This document shows, piece by piece, positions 49,215 to 58,619 of a DNA stretch of 64,000 nucleotides. Source of the stretch: an uncultured Subdoligranulum sp. (lineage in GTDB: Bacteria; Bacillota; Clostridia; Oscillospirales; Ruminococcaceae); contig UQZO01000006.1 of NCBI GenBank assembly GCA_900545545.1, positions 1-64,000 on the forward strand. The letters are read 5' to 3'. Position 1 is the stretch's first letter. Each line of letters opens with the position of its first letter. A model generated the notes under the pieces. That model saw only the letters and a list, made by a program, of their open reading frames with translations. It made no database searches and had not been told where the DNA came from. The position numbers were made by a program, and so were the translations under genes.

Positions 49215-51458
49215 TTACAGCGTCAGCTGCTCCACGCTGTCGTCAGCGCGCAAAATGGCACCGGCAGCCGGGAGCGTACGCACGCGATAGCGGTGTGCCT
49301 CGGCCAGTTCCAGACCGGCCGAAAGGGTCACCCGGGCGATGCGGGCATTCTTTTTCAGGGCTACCACATTGACACCGGCGGTGTCGCGGGTGGCTTTTTC
49401 GGGAATCAAGGCACTGCCGGCCAGCAGCAGGCGGTTGTTGGTCGTAAAGATGGCCAGTTCGGTTTCTTCGGGCAGGTAGCGCATACAGGCCAGCTCAGCC
49501 TTGTCGCTGTAGGCTTTCAGCAGTTTGCGTCGGTTCTGCTTGGTTTCGTAGCTGCTCAGCGGTACTTTGGCGCATTTGCCGTTCTGGAAGAAGAAGAGCA
49601 TCCAACCCTTGTAATCCGGCGTGACCACCATATAAAGCGGTACTTCACCATCATCCATACCCAAGGCGGAAGCTACATAATCTCCCAGCACACTGGCTTT
49701 GCTGTCACCAAAATCATAGGCGTGGGACTTGTACACCTGGTGGTGGTTGGTGAAGAAAAGAAGCTCTACGCTGTTGGTGCTCTCGCAGGTGAACAGCACT
49801 TCGTCGCCGTCTTTCAGCTTCTGCTCGCCGCTCATGCGCAGGCTCTGGGGCGTGATCTTCTTGAAGTAACCGTCCCGCGTAAAGAACAGATGCACCGGAT
49901 AATCGGGAATCTGCTGCTCCGGTTCATCCGCTTCGCTGGCGGGAATTTCATAGAGAATCTCGCAGAGGCGGGGCTTGCCATACTTTTTGGCAACATCGGT
50001 AAGCTCCGACATGATGATTCGGTTGATGCGTGCCGGGCGTTTGAGCACATCCTGCAGGTCTTCGATGGCGGCTTCCAGTTCTTCGATCTCCGCTGTACGC
50101 TTCAGGATGTACTCGCGGTTCAGGTGCCGCAGCTTGATCTCGGCTACGTATTCGGCCTGCACTTCGTCAATGCCGAACCCGATCATCAGGTTGGGGACGA
50201 CCTCCGCTTCTTCGGCGGTGTTTCGCACGATCTCGATAGCTTTGTCGATATCCAGCAGAATGGCTTTGAGGCCCTGGAGCAGATGCAGGCGCTTCTGCTT
50301 GCCCTGCAGGTCGTAGTAGGTGCGGCGGCGGACACATTCGGCACGGAAAGCGATCCATTCCAGCAAAATGTCCCGCACACCCAGCACTTTGGGCTGGCCG
50401 GCAATCAGCACGTTGAAGTTGCAGGCAAAGCTGTCCTCCAACGGGGTGGCCTTGAACAAGCGGGCCATCAGTTTGTCGGGGTCCTGACCGCGCTTCAGGT
50501 CGATGGTCAGTTTCAGACCGTTCAGGTCGGTCTCGTCGCGCATATCGCTGATTTCGCGGATTTTGCCCAGCTTGACCAGCTCGGTGATTTTGTCCATGAT
50601 TGCTTCCACCGTAGTGGTAGGAGGAATATGGGTCACATCGATGCAGTTGTTGGCTTTGTCATAACTCCACTGGGCGCGCACACGCACACTGCCGCGGCCG
50701 TTTTCCAGCACGTTCTGCATTTCTGCGGCATCGTAGAGAATCGTGCCGCCGCCCACAAAATCAGGGGCGGGAATGATCTCGTTCAGTTCAGCCTGCGGGT
50801 CTTTCATCAGTGCAATGGTGGCATTGCACAGCTCTTCCAGGTTGAAGGAACAGATGTTGGAGGCCATACCAACGGCGATGCCCAGCGTATTGTTGGCCAG
50901 AATGGTGGGGAAGGTGACCGGCAGCAGCGTCGGCTCGGTGGTGGTGCCGTCGTAGTTGGGCACAAAATCGACGGTGTCCTTGTCAATGTCACGGAAGAGC
51001 TCTTCGCATACCGGTTCCAGTTTGGCCTCGGTGTAACGGGCGGCTGCGTAGGCCATATCACGGCTGTAGGCTTTGCCGAAGTTACCTTTGGAATCCACAA
51101 AGGGGACCAGCAGGCTTTCGTTGGAGCGGCCCATGCGCACCATGGTATCATAGATGGCGGCATCGCCGTGAGGGTTCAGGTGCATGGTGCTGCCCACGAT
51201 GTTGGCACTCTTGGTGCGGGCGCCTTTTAGCAGCCCCATCCCATACATCGTGTACAGCAGCTTGCGGTGAGCGGGTTTGAAGCCGTCGATCTCGGGCAGG
51301 GCACGGGATACAATGACGCTCATCGCGTAGGGCATATAGTTGGTTTCCAGCGTCTCGGTGATGGGCGTCTCGATGATTTCGCCGGCAGACAAAATCTCGA
51401 CGTTGTCGCCCAGCTGCGGGCGCGCCGGAGCAGTTTTCTTTTCGCGTTTTTTTGCCAT
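49215..51458 (-). CDS. parC: DNA topoisomerase IV subunit A (ParC/GyrA-like)
   Basis: 747 aa, ATG at 51458. The catalytic tyrosine is Tyr142 (AARYTEAKL, Arg141 before it). The quinolone-contact region reads NPHGDAAIYDTMVRM: Ala100 stands where GyrA has Ser83, while Asp104 matches Asp87. The breakage-reunion core reaches about 470, followed by a coiled coil and a short C-terminal beta region without a clear GyrA box, which favours ParC over GyrA. With ParE it separates linked chromosomes. Starts 13 bases after the parE stop. Confidence 0.88.
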   Translation of the reverse strand: MAKKREKKTAPARPQLGDNVEILSAGEIIETPITETLETNYMPYAMSVIVSRALPEIDGFKPAHRKLLYTMYGMGLLKGARTKSANIVGSTMHLNPHGDAAIYDTMVRMGRSNESLLVPFVDSKGNFGKAYSRDMAYAAARYTEAKLEPVCEELFRDIDKDTVDFVPNYDGTTTEPTLLPVTFPTILANNTLGIAVGMASNICSFNLEELCNATIALMKDPQAELNEIIPAPDFVGGGTILYDAAEMQNVLENGRGSVRVRAQWSYDKANNCIDVTHIPPTTTVEAIMDKITELVKLGKIREISDMRDETDLNGLKLTIDLKRGQDPDKLMARLFKATPLEDSFACNFNVLIAGQPKVLGVRDILLEWIAFRAECVRRRTYYDLQGKQKRLHLLQGLKAILLDIDKAIEIVRNTAEEAEVVPNLMIGFGIDEVQAEYVAEIKLRHLNREYILKRTAEIEELEAAIEDLQDVLKRPARINRIIMSELTDVAKKYGKPRLCEILYEIPASEADEPEQQIPDYPVHLFFTRDGYFKKITPQSLRMSGEQKLKDGDEVLFTCESTNSVELLFFTNHHQVYKSHAYDFGDSKASVLGDYVASALGMDDGEVPLYMVVTPDYKGWMLFFFQNGKCAKVPLSSYETKQNRRKLLKAYSDKAELACMRYLPEETELAIFTTNNRLLLAGSALIPEKATRDTAGVNVVALKKNARIARVTLSAGLELAEAHRYRVRTLPAAGAILRADDSVEQLTL

Positions 51459-51471
51459 AATCTTCCTCGTG

Positions 51472-53451
51472 TCAGCTTACATCCAGGTCATCCAGATATT
51501 CGGCGCCGTGTTCGGCAATGTGCTCTTTGCGGCCCTGCAAGTTGTCGCCCAGCAACAGGTCAAACACCTGGGCAGTGCGCTCGGCATCGGTGGGCAGCAC
51601 CTTGATCAGGCGGCGGCTCTCCGGGCTCATGGTGGTGAGCCACATCATTTCGGGGTCGTTCTCACCCAAACCTTTGGAGCGCTGGATCGTGTACTTTTCG
51701 CCTTCGATGCGCCGCAGAATATCGGCTTTTTCCGGTTCGGTATAGGCAAAGTAGGACTTGTTTTTGGTATTGATTTCGTAAAGCGGAGACTCTGCAATAT
51801 AGACATACCCCTTGTTGATCAGCGTGGGGGTCAGGCGGTAGAGCATCGTCAGCACCAGCGTACGGATCTGGTAACCGTCCACGTCGGCGTCGGTACAGAT
51901 GACCACTTTGTTGAAGCGCAGATTGTCCAAATTGAAGCTGGCCAGATCTTTGTTGTGACTGCCGCCCAGTTCCACACCGCATCCCATCACACGAATCAGA
52001 TCGGTGATGATGTCAGATTTGAAGATGCGGGCATAGTCCGCTTTCAAGCAGTTGAGGATTTTGCCGCGGATGGGCATGATGGCCTGGAACTCGGAGTCGC
52101 GGCTCTGCTTGACAGCACCCATAGCCGAATCACCCTCCACGATATAAAGCTCGCGGCGGGAGGCATCCTTGGTGCGGCAGTCCACAAACTTCTGCACGCG
52201 GTTGGCCAGATCCATCTGCTGGGTCATGGTTTTCTTGATGGTGATACGGGCCTTCTCGGCGTGCTCACGGCTCTGCTTGTTGATGAGTGCCTGTTTGCAG
52301 GCTTTTTCTGCTTCGTCGGGATGTTCGATGAAGTAAACTTCCAGCTGATGTTTGAGGAACTCGGTCATAGCCTGCGCCACAAACTTGTTCGTGATGGCCT
52401 TCTTGGTCTGGTTCTCGTAGCTGGTCCGGGTGGAGAAGCTGGAGGAAACCAGCACCAGGCAGTCCTGCACATCGGAGAAAGTAATGGCGCTCTCGTTTTT
52501 CTTGTAGAGCCCCTTGCTTTTCAGCCAGGCGTTGATCTGGCTCACAAAGGCTGTGCGCACGGCGCGGTCAGGGCTGCCGCCGTGTTCCAGCCAGCTGGAG
52601 TTGTGGTAATATTCCAGCGCCTGCACCGTGTTGGAGAAGGCAAAGGCCACATTCATTTTGACCTGGTAATCCGGCTGATCGGCACGGTCACGGCCGATGG
52701 CGGCGCCGGAACAGGAATACACCTGGGTCAGGGCCTTGTCGCCCACCAGCTCATTGGCATAGTCGGTGATGCCGTGCTCGTACAGGTATTCATATTTCTG
52801 GCTTTCGCTGCCGGATTTATCGGTAAACACCAGCGTGACGCCATCGTTGACAACGGCCTGGCGGCGTAGCATATCCTGGAAGGTCTCAGGCGCCACGGCG
52901 ATATCGGTAAAGACTTCGGTATCCGGCTTCCAGCGAATGACAGAACCGGTGCGGCGACCCTTGAATTCTTCTTTCTGCAGACCGCCGACGTTTTCGCCTT
53001 TTTTGAAATCCAGATGATAGTGGAATCCGTCACGGTAGATGTCTGCGGTCATCCATTCGCTGGCGTACTGCGTTGCACACAGACCCAGGCCGTTCAGACC
53101 CAGGCTGAAGTCGTAGTTGCCGCCGCCTTCGGCATATTTGCCGCCGGCATACAACTCGCAGAAAACAAGATCCCAGTTCCAGCGCTGTTCGGCCTTGTTG
53201 TAATCCACCGGAATGCCGCGGCCAAAGTCCTCGACCTCGATAACGTGGTCGGGGAACAGCGTTACATTGATGCGGTTGCCATAACCATCGCGCGCTTCGT
53301 CGATGGAGTTGGATATAATCTCAAAAATGGAATGGGCACAACCTTCCACGCCGTCAGAACCAAAGATGACGGCCGGGCGCTTGCGCACACGGTCGGCACC
53401 TTTTAACTGGCGGATGCTGTCATTGCCGTATTCCTGTTGCTTTTTTGCCAT
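51472..53451 (-). CDS. parE: DNA topoisomerase IV subunit B (ParE/GyrB-like)
   Basis: 659 aa. ATG at 53451 behind CAGGGGGA; the frame to 53544 lacks a start signal. GHKL ATPase domain (about 10-220: IISNSIDEARDGYG, VEDFGRGIPVDY, SLGLNGLGLCATQ), transducer domain, then the TOPRIM domain with EGDSAMGAVKQSRD (about 410), the PIRGKILNC motif and the metal-binding TDADVDG. C-terminal GLGENDP motif is typical. First gene of the parE-parC operon. Confidence 0.9.
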   Translation of the reverse strand: MAKKQQEYGNDSIRQLKGADRVRKRPAVIFGSDGVEGCAHSIFEIISNSIDEARDGYGNRINVTLFPDHVIEVEDFGRGIPVDYNKAEQRWNWDLVFCELYAGGKYAEGGGNYDFSLGLNGLGLCATQYASEWMTADIYRDGFHYHLDFKKGENVGGLQKEEFKGRRTGSVIRWKPDTEVFTDIAVAPETFQDMLRRQAVVNDGVTLVFTDKSGSESQKYEYLYEHGITDYANELVGDKALTQVYSCSGAAIGRDRADQPDYQVKMNVAFAFSNTVQALEYYHNSSWLEHGGSPDRAVRTAFVSQINAWLKSKGLYKKNESAITFSDVQDCLVLVSSSFSTRTSYENQTKKAITNKFVAQAMTEFLKHQLEVYFIEHPDEAEKACKQALINKQSREHAEKARITIKKTMTQQMDLANRVQKFVDCRTKDASRRELYIVEGDSAMGAVKQSRDSEFQAIMPIRGKILNCLKADYARIFKSDIITDLIRVMGCGVELGGSHNKDLASFNLDNLRFNKVVICTDADVDGYQIRTLVLTMLYRLTPTLINKGYVYIAESPLYEINTKNKSYFAYTEPEKADILRRIEGEKYTIQRSKGLGENDPEMMWLTTMSPESRRLIKVLPTDAERTAQVFDLLLGDNLQGRKEHIAEHGAEYLDDLDVS

Positions 53452-53608
53452 GCGTTGGATCCCCCTGCGGTAACATAACACGTAACTGTATTTTGCGCAT
53501 ACAAATTTATTAAACCATAAATTGGAAGCCTTTGTCAAATGCACAAGAGTATTTTAACACAACTTACGGTTGTTACGCAAGGGCCTTTGTACAATGAAAA
53601 ATAAAACG

Positions 53609-54481
53609 TCAGCCGGTGTTTTCCAGGCGGTTGCGGTCGCCCAGAATTGCAGTCCAGTACGAACCGCCGTTGTAATCGAAGATGACCCAGTCGTAACCGT
53701 TGTATTTTTGGGTGCTGAGTTGGGTAACGTTGTACCGGCCAAGGGGAAGATACCCGACGACATCGTTGAAGTTGGGTGTATAGAAGTACTCTGTACGGGC
53801 ATTGAAGACAACCAGAGAGTAGCCGCTGACGTTCTGCATCAAGGGCCCGCTGGGACCGTAGTTGTTAAAGCCGCCGGCCTTGATGGCAGGCAGGAAATCC
53901 TGATAACTGCGGTTCAGGTCACAGGCACCCGAAATTCCGTTTACGGTGCCGCTGCCGGAGTATTGCCACATGGTATAAGGGCCGGTATAGCCCAGCTTGG
54001 AGCGGTAGTCGGCAACCCAGAGCGGGTAGGCGCTCAGTTCTGCGGCATTCAGATAGTTGTTGATATAGTTGGTGTAGCTGTACCAGCCGGCATACCATTT
54101 GCGTTGGTAAAGAATATCCATCGCGTAGCGCACCAGGCTGGTCAGCTGGGAACGACCCAGGCTGGTCAGGCTGGAATCCTCCACGTCTACAAAAACGGGA
54201 TATTCCAACTGCAGGCCCTGCATGGCGTTCATAAAGGTTGTAAGCTCGTTGGCCACCGCACTCTGCGTGCGGGCATAGGTATAGTAGTAGACGCCTACCC
54301 GCAATCCGGCTGCATGGGCGCCGTTGACGTTTTGCAAAAAATATGGGTCAACATACAGCCCGCCGCTGTTGCTGGAGCCAACACGTACAATGACAAAGTC
54401 TTTCCCGGCAGCGGCAACTTTTGACCAGTTGACGTTGCCCTGGTAGCGGGAAACATCAATGCCGTTTTGAAACACAGCCAT
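53609..54481 (-). CDS. GH25 lysozyme without export signal
   Basis: 290 aa. ATG at 54481 with GGGAGGGGG upstream. Residues 5-200 are a GH25 muramidase domain (NGIDVSRYQGNVNW, catalytic acid in VFVDVEDSS, WVADYRSKLGYTGPYTMWQYS). Residues about 215-290 are beta-rich with NFNDVVGYLPLGRYNVTQLS, probably a binding module. There is no signal peptide. It resembles the GH25 domain of the prophage endolysin at 2401, so it may be a domesticated phage lysin or be exported by another route. Confidence 0.82.
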   Translation of the reverse strand: MAVFQNGIDVSRYQGNVNWSKVAAAGKDFVIVRVGSSNSGGLYVDPYFLQNVNGAHAAGLRVGVYYYTYARTQSAVANELTTFMNAMQGLQLEYPVFVDVEDSSLTSLGRSQLTSLVRYAMDILYQRKWYAGWYSYTNYINNYLNAAELSAYPLWVADYRSKLGYTGPYTMWQYSGSGTVNGISGACDLNRSYQDFLPAIKAGGFNNYGPSGPLMQNVSGYSLVVFNARTEYFYTPNFNDVVGYLPLGRYNVTQLSTQKYNGYDWVIFDYNGGSYWTAILGDRNRLENTG

Positions 54482-54534
54482 AAAAAAGCCCCCTCCCTTT
54501 GCTGCATAGTATGCGGCAGGGATGGGGGATGGTG

Positions 54535-56412
54535 CTACTCGGTTACCTGATAAACACGGCAACTGTCATTTTCGTACCATACAGGATAACGCGCCGTGTA
54601 CCAACTTTCATCAGCGGCGAATTCGGCCGAAACCGAAGCGTCAAACACAACATAGTCGATGCCCCAGGCGTCCAGAAGGCTTTCGTCCGGGAATTCATAC
54701 AGCATCCGCATGGCAGCGGCCTCGTCGCTGTAATCCATGCCGTGGTAATAAACGTAACTGCCCGAACCACACAGGATTCGTCGCCCGGCCAGGGCAAATA
54801 CCGGGGTGGTATGGCGGTCACTGGTCAGGAACAGGGCGTCACTTGCGGCGTTTTCGGATACATAGTCGGCCAAGGCAATTTCATCTGCGCTCCAGTGCTG
54901 GTAGTCGCTGAGTGTCTCTCGGATCACGGTCAGCACGCTGCCGAACATGGCCAAAAAGCATACGGCGCCCAGAGCCAGCACACGCCAGGGCATGCGGGAA
55001 ATCCTGCGGGCTGCATCCACCAGAAATTGTGCGACCAATAGACACCCCAGCATGTGCCATACATACAGGAGCTTGTTGTTGTCGTATGTGTTGGGCTGAA
55101 AAACAATGATCTCCGCCAACGCCCAGATCAGCAGACCGCCGCCGTACAGCCAGCGCTGCTTTTGGGATGCATGTATCCAGGAGGGAATCAGCAAAAGATA
55201 GACAATGCCGATGTTTTTGATATAAAACCAGAAATAATTGTCCTTAAGGCTGCCGTCGCCCTGGCCGTTCACCCAGTTGAAGTGAAGCCGCAGCATGTTT
55301 TGCCCGTCCACGCTTTGCGCCAGCACGGTAGGCAGCATCTGCGCAAGCCAGGCAAGACCGCATAAAAGAGCCAATCCGCCCCAGGGCAGCAGAACAGACC
55401 GTGTGCGCGGAAGATGCAGCAAAGTATAGAAACCGCTGACCAGACACAGAAGAACCAGCGCCAAGGCACTGTGGGTATGCAGCAGCGGCAGCGGCAGTAC
55501 CAGCAAGGCAAAGGGCAGCCAGAGCTGAGTCTGTTCTTCATAGCAGAATCGCCACAGCAAATAGAGGGCCGGCAGCAGGACGGACCAACCGAACAGTGTG
55601 GCACGCTGGGGAATCATCAGATCAACGATCGGGTTGACCCAGACGATGTTCTCGACAGTATAATTGGTAGGGGTGGTATAGAACCCGGTAAAAATTCCAA
55701 GAAATTTTTCTGTGCTGCCAAGAAAGTACACAAAACCGAACCCGCTGCCCATAAAGAAAAGGTAAAAGGCCAGGCAGGCCTTGCCGGCGCTGTTCAGTAC
55801 CCGGCAGGCCAGCTGCCAGAACATTCCGAAAACGGAAAGAACGGCCGGAACCACCGGCAGAAGATACGCAGTGCGCAGATCCGCGCCCAGCACCCGGAAC
55901 ACGCTGGATACCGTTTCACATAAAAACGGATACCCGAACCGGTGCTCACCGCCAAGCAGGGGATAGGTGGGCGGAAATTCACCGCTTTGGGCGATGTACT
56001 CAATGAAGCCGAGGTGCATCGGCAGGTCGCCGTAGCAGCTTTGCCCGGTGTGCAGGGTCCCATCTACCGGATGCAAAAAATGGGTGTGCAGCAGATACAG
56101 CGTAATGAGGAAAACAGGCAGCAGGCAAATCCACATGGCGCCGCGGTCGGGGTCCTGCGGGAGGCGATGCATCTGTAAGCCGTGCAACAAGCTCAAAAGG
56201 ACAGCCAAAGCAAGAAGCGCGGCCAGAAAGGCAGCTGCTTTGCCAAACCCGAAGGCCAGCGCGAAAATCGCGGGGAAGGCGGCCAGCATGGCAACGCCGT
56301 ACCCGCAGCCCAGTGGAAGAGACACGGCAAGACTGGCGTTCGGCAGTGTGCGCCGTGCTGCAATAAAACCGGCAAGAAGAAACAATGCAAGATAGAAAAA
56401 ACTGAGGATCAT
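54535..56412 (-). CDS. Large polytopic membrane protein, GT-C-like
   Basis: 625 aa, ATG at 56412, overlapping the end of the radical SAM gene by 4 bases. About 12-13 hydrophobic helices cover residues 1-505, with an early loop after the third or fourth helix that includes THFLHPVDGT and YGDLPMHLGFIEY, similar in shape to the first acidic loop of GT-C glycosyltransferases. The last 100 residues are a soluble outer domain (FLTSDRHTTPVFALAGRRI, then YVVFDASVSAEF). Probably a lipid-linked sugar glycosyltransferase acting at the outer face. No exact family assigned. Confidence 0.6.
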   Translation of the reverse strand: MILSFFYLALFLLAGFIAARRTLPNASLAVSLPLGCGYGVAMLAAFPAIFALAFGFGKAAAFLAALLALAVLLSLLHGLQMHRLPQDPDRGAMWICLLPVFLITLYLLHTHFLHPVDGTLHTGQSCYGDLPMHLGFIEYIAQSGEFPPTYPLLGGEHRFGYPFLCETVSSVFRVLGADLRTAYLLPVVPAVLSVFGMFWQLACRVLNSAGKACLAFYLFFMGSGFGFVYFLGSTEKFLGIFTGFYTTPTNYTVENIVWVNPIVDLMIPQRATLFGWSVLLPALYLLWRFCYEEQTQLWLPFALLVLPLPLLHTHSALALVLLCLVSGFYTLLHLPRTRSVLLPWGGLALLCGLAWLAQMLPTVLAQSVDGQNMLRLHFNWVNGQGDGSLKDNYFWFYIKNIGIVYLLLIPSWIHASQKQRWLYGGGLLIWALAEIIVFQPNTYDNNKLLYVWHMLGCLLVAQFLVDAARRISRMPWRVLALGAVCFLAMFGSVLTVIRETLSDYQHWSADEIALADYVSENAASDALFLTSDRHTTPVFALAGRRILCGSGSYVYYHGMDYSDEAAAMRMLYEFPDESLLDAWGIDYVVFDASVSAEFAADESWYTARYPVWYENDSCRVYQVTE

Positions 56413-57344
56413 TCTACACCCTCCAGATTGAATGGGGGCGTGTATTCCTCCCGTGCGCTGCTTTTTTCTTGCATGTATCCATCGGTAAGGCCCAGACGAA
56501 TGGCTTCGTCAATGACCTTGCGGTATTCGTAAGTGGTGATACGGCGCCCCAGGCCGTGCTCGGCGGCTTTATAGAAAGGGGTAAACTGGCTCATCAGGCT
56601 GGGAACAAACGGAACACCGGTTTCCTTACGAATACGTGCCAAGGTTTGCAGCACAGCGAAACTGTCCTCGGTGCAGCCGGGCAGGGCTAGGTGCCGCACA
56701 ATGACGCCGCGATGCAAAAAGCCTTCGGCGTCATACACGGGGGCGCCGGTCTGAATAAGCATCTGGCGAAGTGCGGCCTCGGCCACCGCGGGATAGTCTC
56801 TGGCCGAGGAAAGGCGGTCGGCCAGATCCGGCGAAGCGTATTTGAAATCGGCCAGCCAGACATCCACATAGCCGTCCAGCGCCTTAACGGTCTCCACGGT
56901 TTCGTATCCGCCGGTATTGTAGACAACGGGCAGTGAAAGCCCGGCGGATCTGGCGGAGTCTAAGGCTTCCAGAACCCAGGGCAGATATTGCGTCGCCGTT
57001 ACGAGATTGAGGTTGCGGGCACCATTTTGCTGCAGGCGCAGAAAAATTTCGGCCAGGTGCTGTGCCGTGATCGCTTTGCCGACACCCTGTTGGCTGATCG
57101 GGTAGTTCTGGCAGTAGCAACAGCGCAGCGCACAGCCGCTGAAAAACACCGTGCCGCTGCCGCGCGCATCTTCGGGGGCACCGCTCAGGCAGGGCTCTTC
57201 CCAATGGTGGAGCGCAGCGCGTGCCACAACAAGCTTGTCATCCGCCCCACAGTATCCTGCTTGGCCTGCGGCACGGTCGGCGCCACAGGCGCGGGGGCAG
57301 ATACGGCAACGATGCGGTAGTTGCATGATTCCACTCGCTTTCAC
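56409..57344 (-). CDS. Radical SAM protein, PflA-like
   Basis: 311 aa from GTG 57344; ATG at 57326 is an alternative start, as neither has a strong ribosome site. The N-terminal region carries an extra cysteine motif (CRICPRACGADR), then the radical SAM cluster motif GCALRCCYCQNYPIS (C-x3-C-x2-C) near 70. The TIM-barrel continues with VYNTGGYETVE and VDVWLADFKYA. Similar to the group of putative pyruvate-formate-lyase-activating-like proteins whose targets are unknown. Overlaps the following membrane-protein gene. Confidence 0.85.
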   Translation of the reverse strand: MKASGIMQLPHRCRICPRACGADRAAGQAGYCGADDKLVVARAALHHWEEPCLSGAPEDARGSGTVFFSGCALRCCYCQNYPISQQGVGKAITAQHLAEIFLRLQQNGARNLNLVTATQYLPWVLEALDSARSAGLSLPVVYNTGGYETVETVKALDGYVDVWLADFKYASPDLADRLSSARDYPAVAEAALRQMLIQTGAPVYDAEGFLHRGVIVRHLALPGCTEDSFAVLQTLARIRKETGVPFVPSLMSQFTPFYKAAEHGLGRRITTYEYRKVIDEAIRLGLTDGYMQEKSSAREEYTPPFNLEGVE

Positions 57345-57362
57345 AAATTTTTCCGTTTCATT

Positions 57363-57392
57363 TTACCACAAACTTATAAAATGTGGTATACT
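57363..57392 (+). promoter_or_regulatory. Promoter of the nucleoside salvage operon
   Basis: TTACCA (57363-57368), 18 bases, TATACT (57387-57392); deoD begins about 38 bases downstream. Confidence 0.55.
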
Positions 57393-57429
57393 ATAAGGAC
57401 CAATCTCAAAAATAAAGGAGTGCATACTT

Positions 57430-58161
57430 ATGTCTACCCCTCATAACCGCGCCGAAAAGGGCGATTTTGCCAAAACTGTTCTGATGCCCGGCGATCCGCT
57501 GCGTGCTAAATTTATTGCCGAAACTTTCCTGGAAAATCCTCGTCTTGTCACCGATGTCCGCGGTATGCTGGGGTACACCGGTACCTATCAGGGCCGCCCC
57601 ATCAGCGTGATGGGCAGCGGCATGGGTATGCCGTCCATTGGCATCTATTCGTATGAGCTGTACAGCCAGTATGGTGTCGAAAACATCATCCGCATCGGCT
57701 CTGCCGGTTCCTATACTGAAAAGGCAAAACTGTTTGATGTGGTGCTGGCTGCCGGTGCTTATTCCGAAAGCAATTATGCCATGACCCAGAGCGGCGATGC
57801 TGAGGATATCCAGAAGCCCAGCGAGGAACTCAACGCCGCGCTCAAAGCCAGTGCCGCTGCGCAGAGCATCCCGGTGATTGAGGGCAATATCCATTCCTCT
57901 GATGTGTTCTACCGGGAAGCCAACGATGAAAAGCCGACCTACTGGGAGCGCCTTCGCGACGAAAAAGGCTGCCTGGCGGTAGAAATGGAAAGCTTTGCGC
58001 TGTTCCACAATGCCAAGGTGCTGGGCAAACGGGCCGCCTGCCTGCTGACGATCTCCGACAGCTTTGTCTCGCCGGAAATTACCACGGCAGAACAGCGCCA
58101 GACCAGCTTTACGGAAATGATGAAAGTTGCCCTGGGTGCTGAAGCGTATCTGGAGAAATAA
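57430..58161 (+). CDS. deoD: Purine nucleoside phosphorylase, DeoD type
   Basis: 243 aa, ATG after AAAGGAG. Phosphate-binding MPGDPLRAK, GSGMGMPSIGIY, IRIGSAGS, EMESFALF and the catalytic Asp in ISDSFVSPE are all present, as in hexameric DeoD. Cleaves purine ribo- and deoxyribonucleosides with phosphate. Three bases before cdd, so one transcript with cytidine deaminase and a nucleoside-type lipoprotein. Confidence 0.94.
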   Translation: MSTPHNRAEKGDFAKTVLMPGDPLRAKFIAETFLENPRLVTDVRGMLGYTGTYQGRPISVMGSGMGMPSIGIYSYELYSQYGVENIIRIGSAGSYTEKAKLFDVVLAAGAYSESNYAMTQSGDAEDIQKPSEELNAALKASAAAQSIPVIEGNIHSSDVFYREANDEKPTYWERLRDEKGCLAVEMESFALFHNAKVLGKRAACLLTISDSFVSPEITTAEQRQTSFTEMMKVALGAEAYLEK

Positions 58162-58164
58162 CCT

Positions 58165-58590
58165 ATGGAAAAAGAACAGATCCAGGCCCTGATCCGGCAA
58201 GCCTTCGCCGCGCGTAAGTTTGCCTACACACCGTATTCCCATTTTCAGGTGGGGGCCGCGCTGCTGGCCCGGGACGGCAAGGTCTACACAGGCTGTAACA
58301 TTGAAAATGCGGGGTATACCCCGACCAACTGTGCCGAGCGCACGGCGCTCTTCAAAGCGGTCAGTGAAGGGGAACGGACGTTTTCTGCCATTGCCATCGT
58401 GGGCAGCGTACAAGGTACGGTCAATAAACTGGTTACAGGCCCCTGCGGCGTTTGCCGCCAGGCACTGTACGAATTCGGCGGACCAGACCTGACGGTCATT
58501 ATGGCCAAAACAGAAGAGGATTACATCGTGACTACGCTGGGAGAGCTGCTGCCTTACGGATTCGGCCCGGCCAACCTGGAAAACGAATGA
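58165..58590 (+). CDS. cdd: Cytidine deaminase
   Basis: 141 aa, ATG at 58165. Zinc site: TGCNIENAGY, then CAERTALFKA with catalytic Glu and Cys, and PCGVCRQAL with two more Cys. Length fits the tetrameric form of Bacillus type. Converts cytidine and deoxycytidine to uridine forms. Co-transcribed with deoD. Confidence 0.95.
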   Translation: MEKEQIQALIRQAFAARKFAYTPYSHFQVGAALLARDGKVYTGCNIENAGYTPTNCAERTALFKAVSEGERTFSAIAIVGSVQGTVNKLVTGPCGVCRQALYEFGGPDLTVIMAKTEEDYIVTTLGELLPYGFGPANLENE

Positions 58591-58619
58591 ATCCCAATCC
58601 TCAAGGTAAGGAGTTTCCT

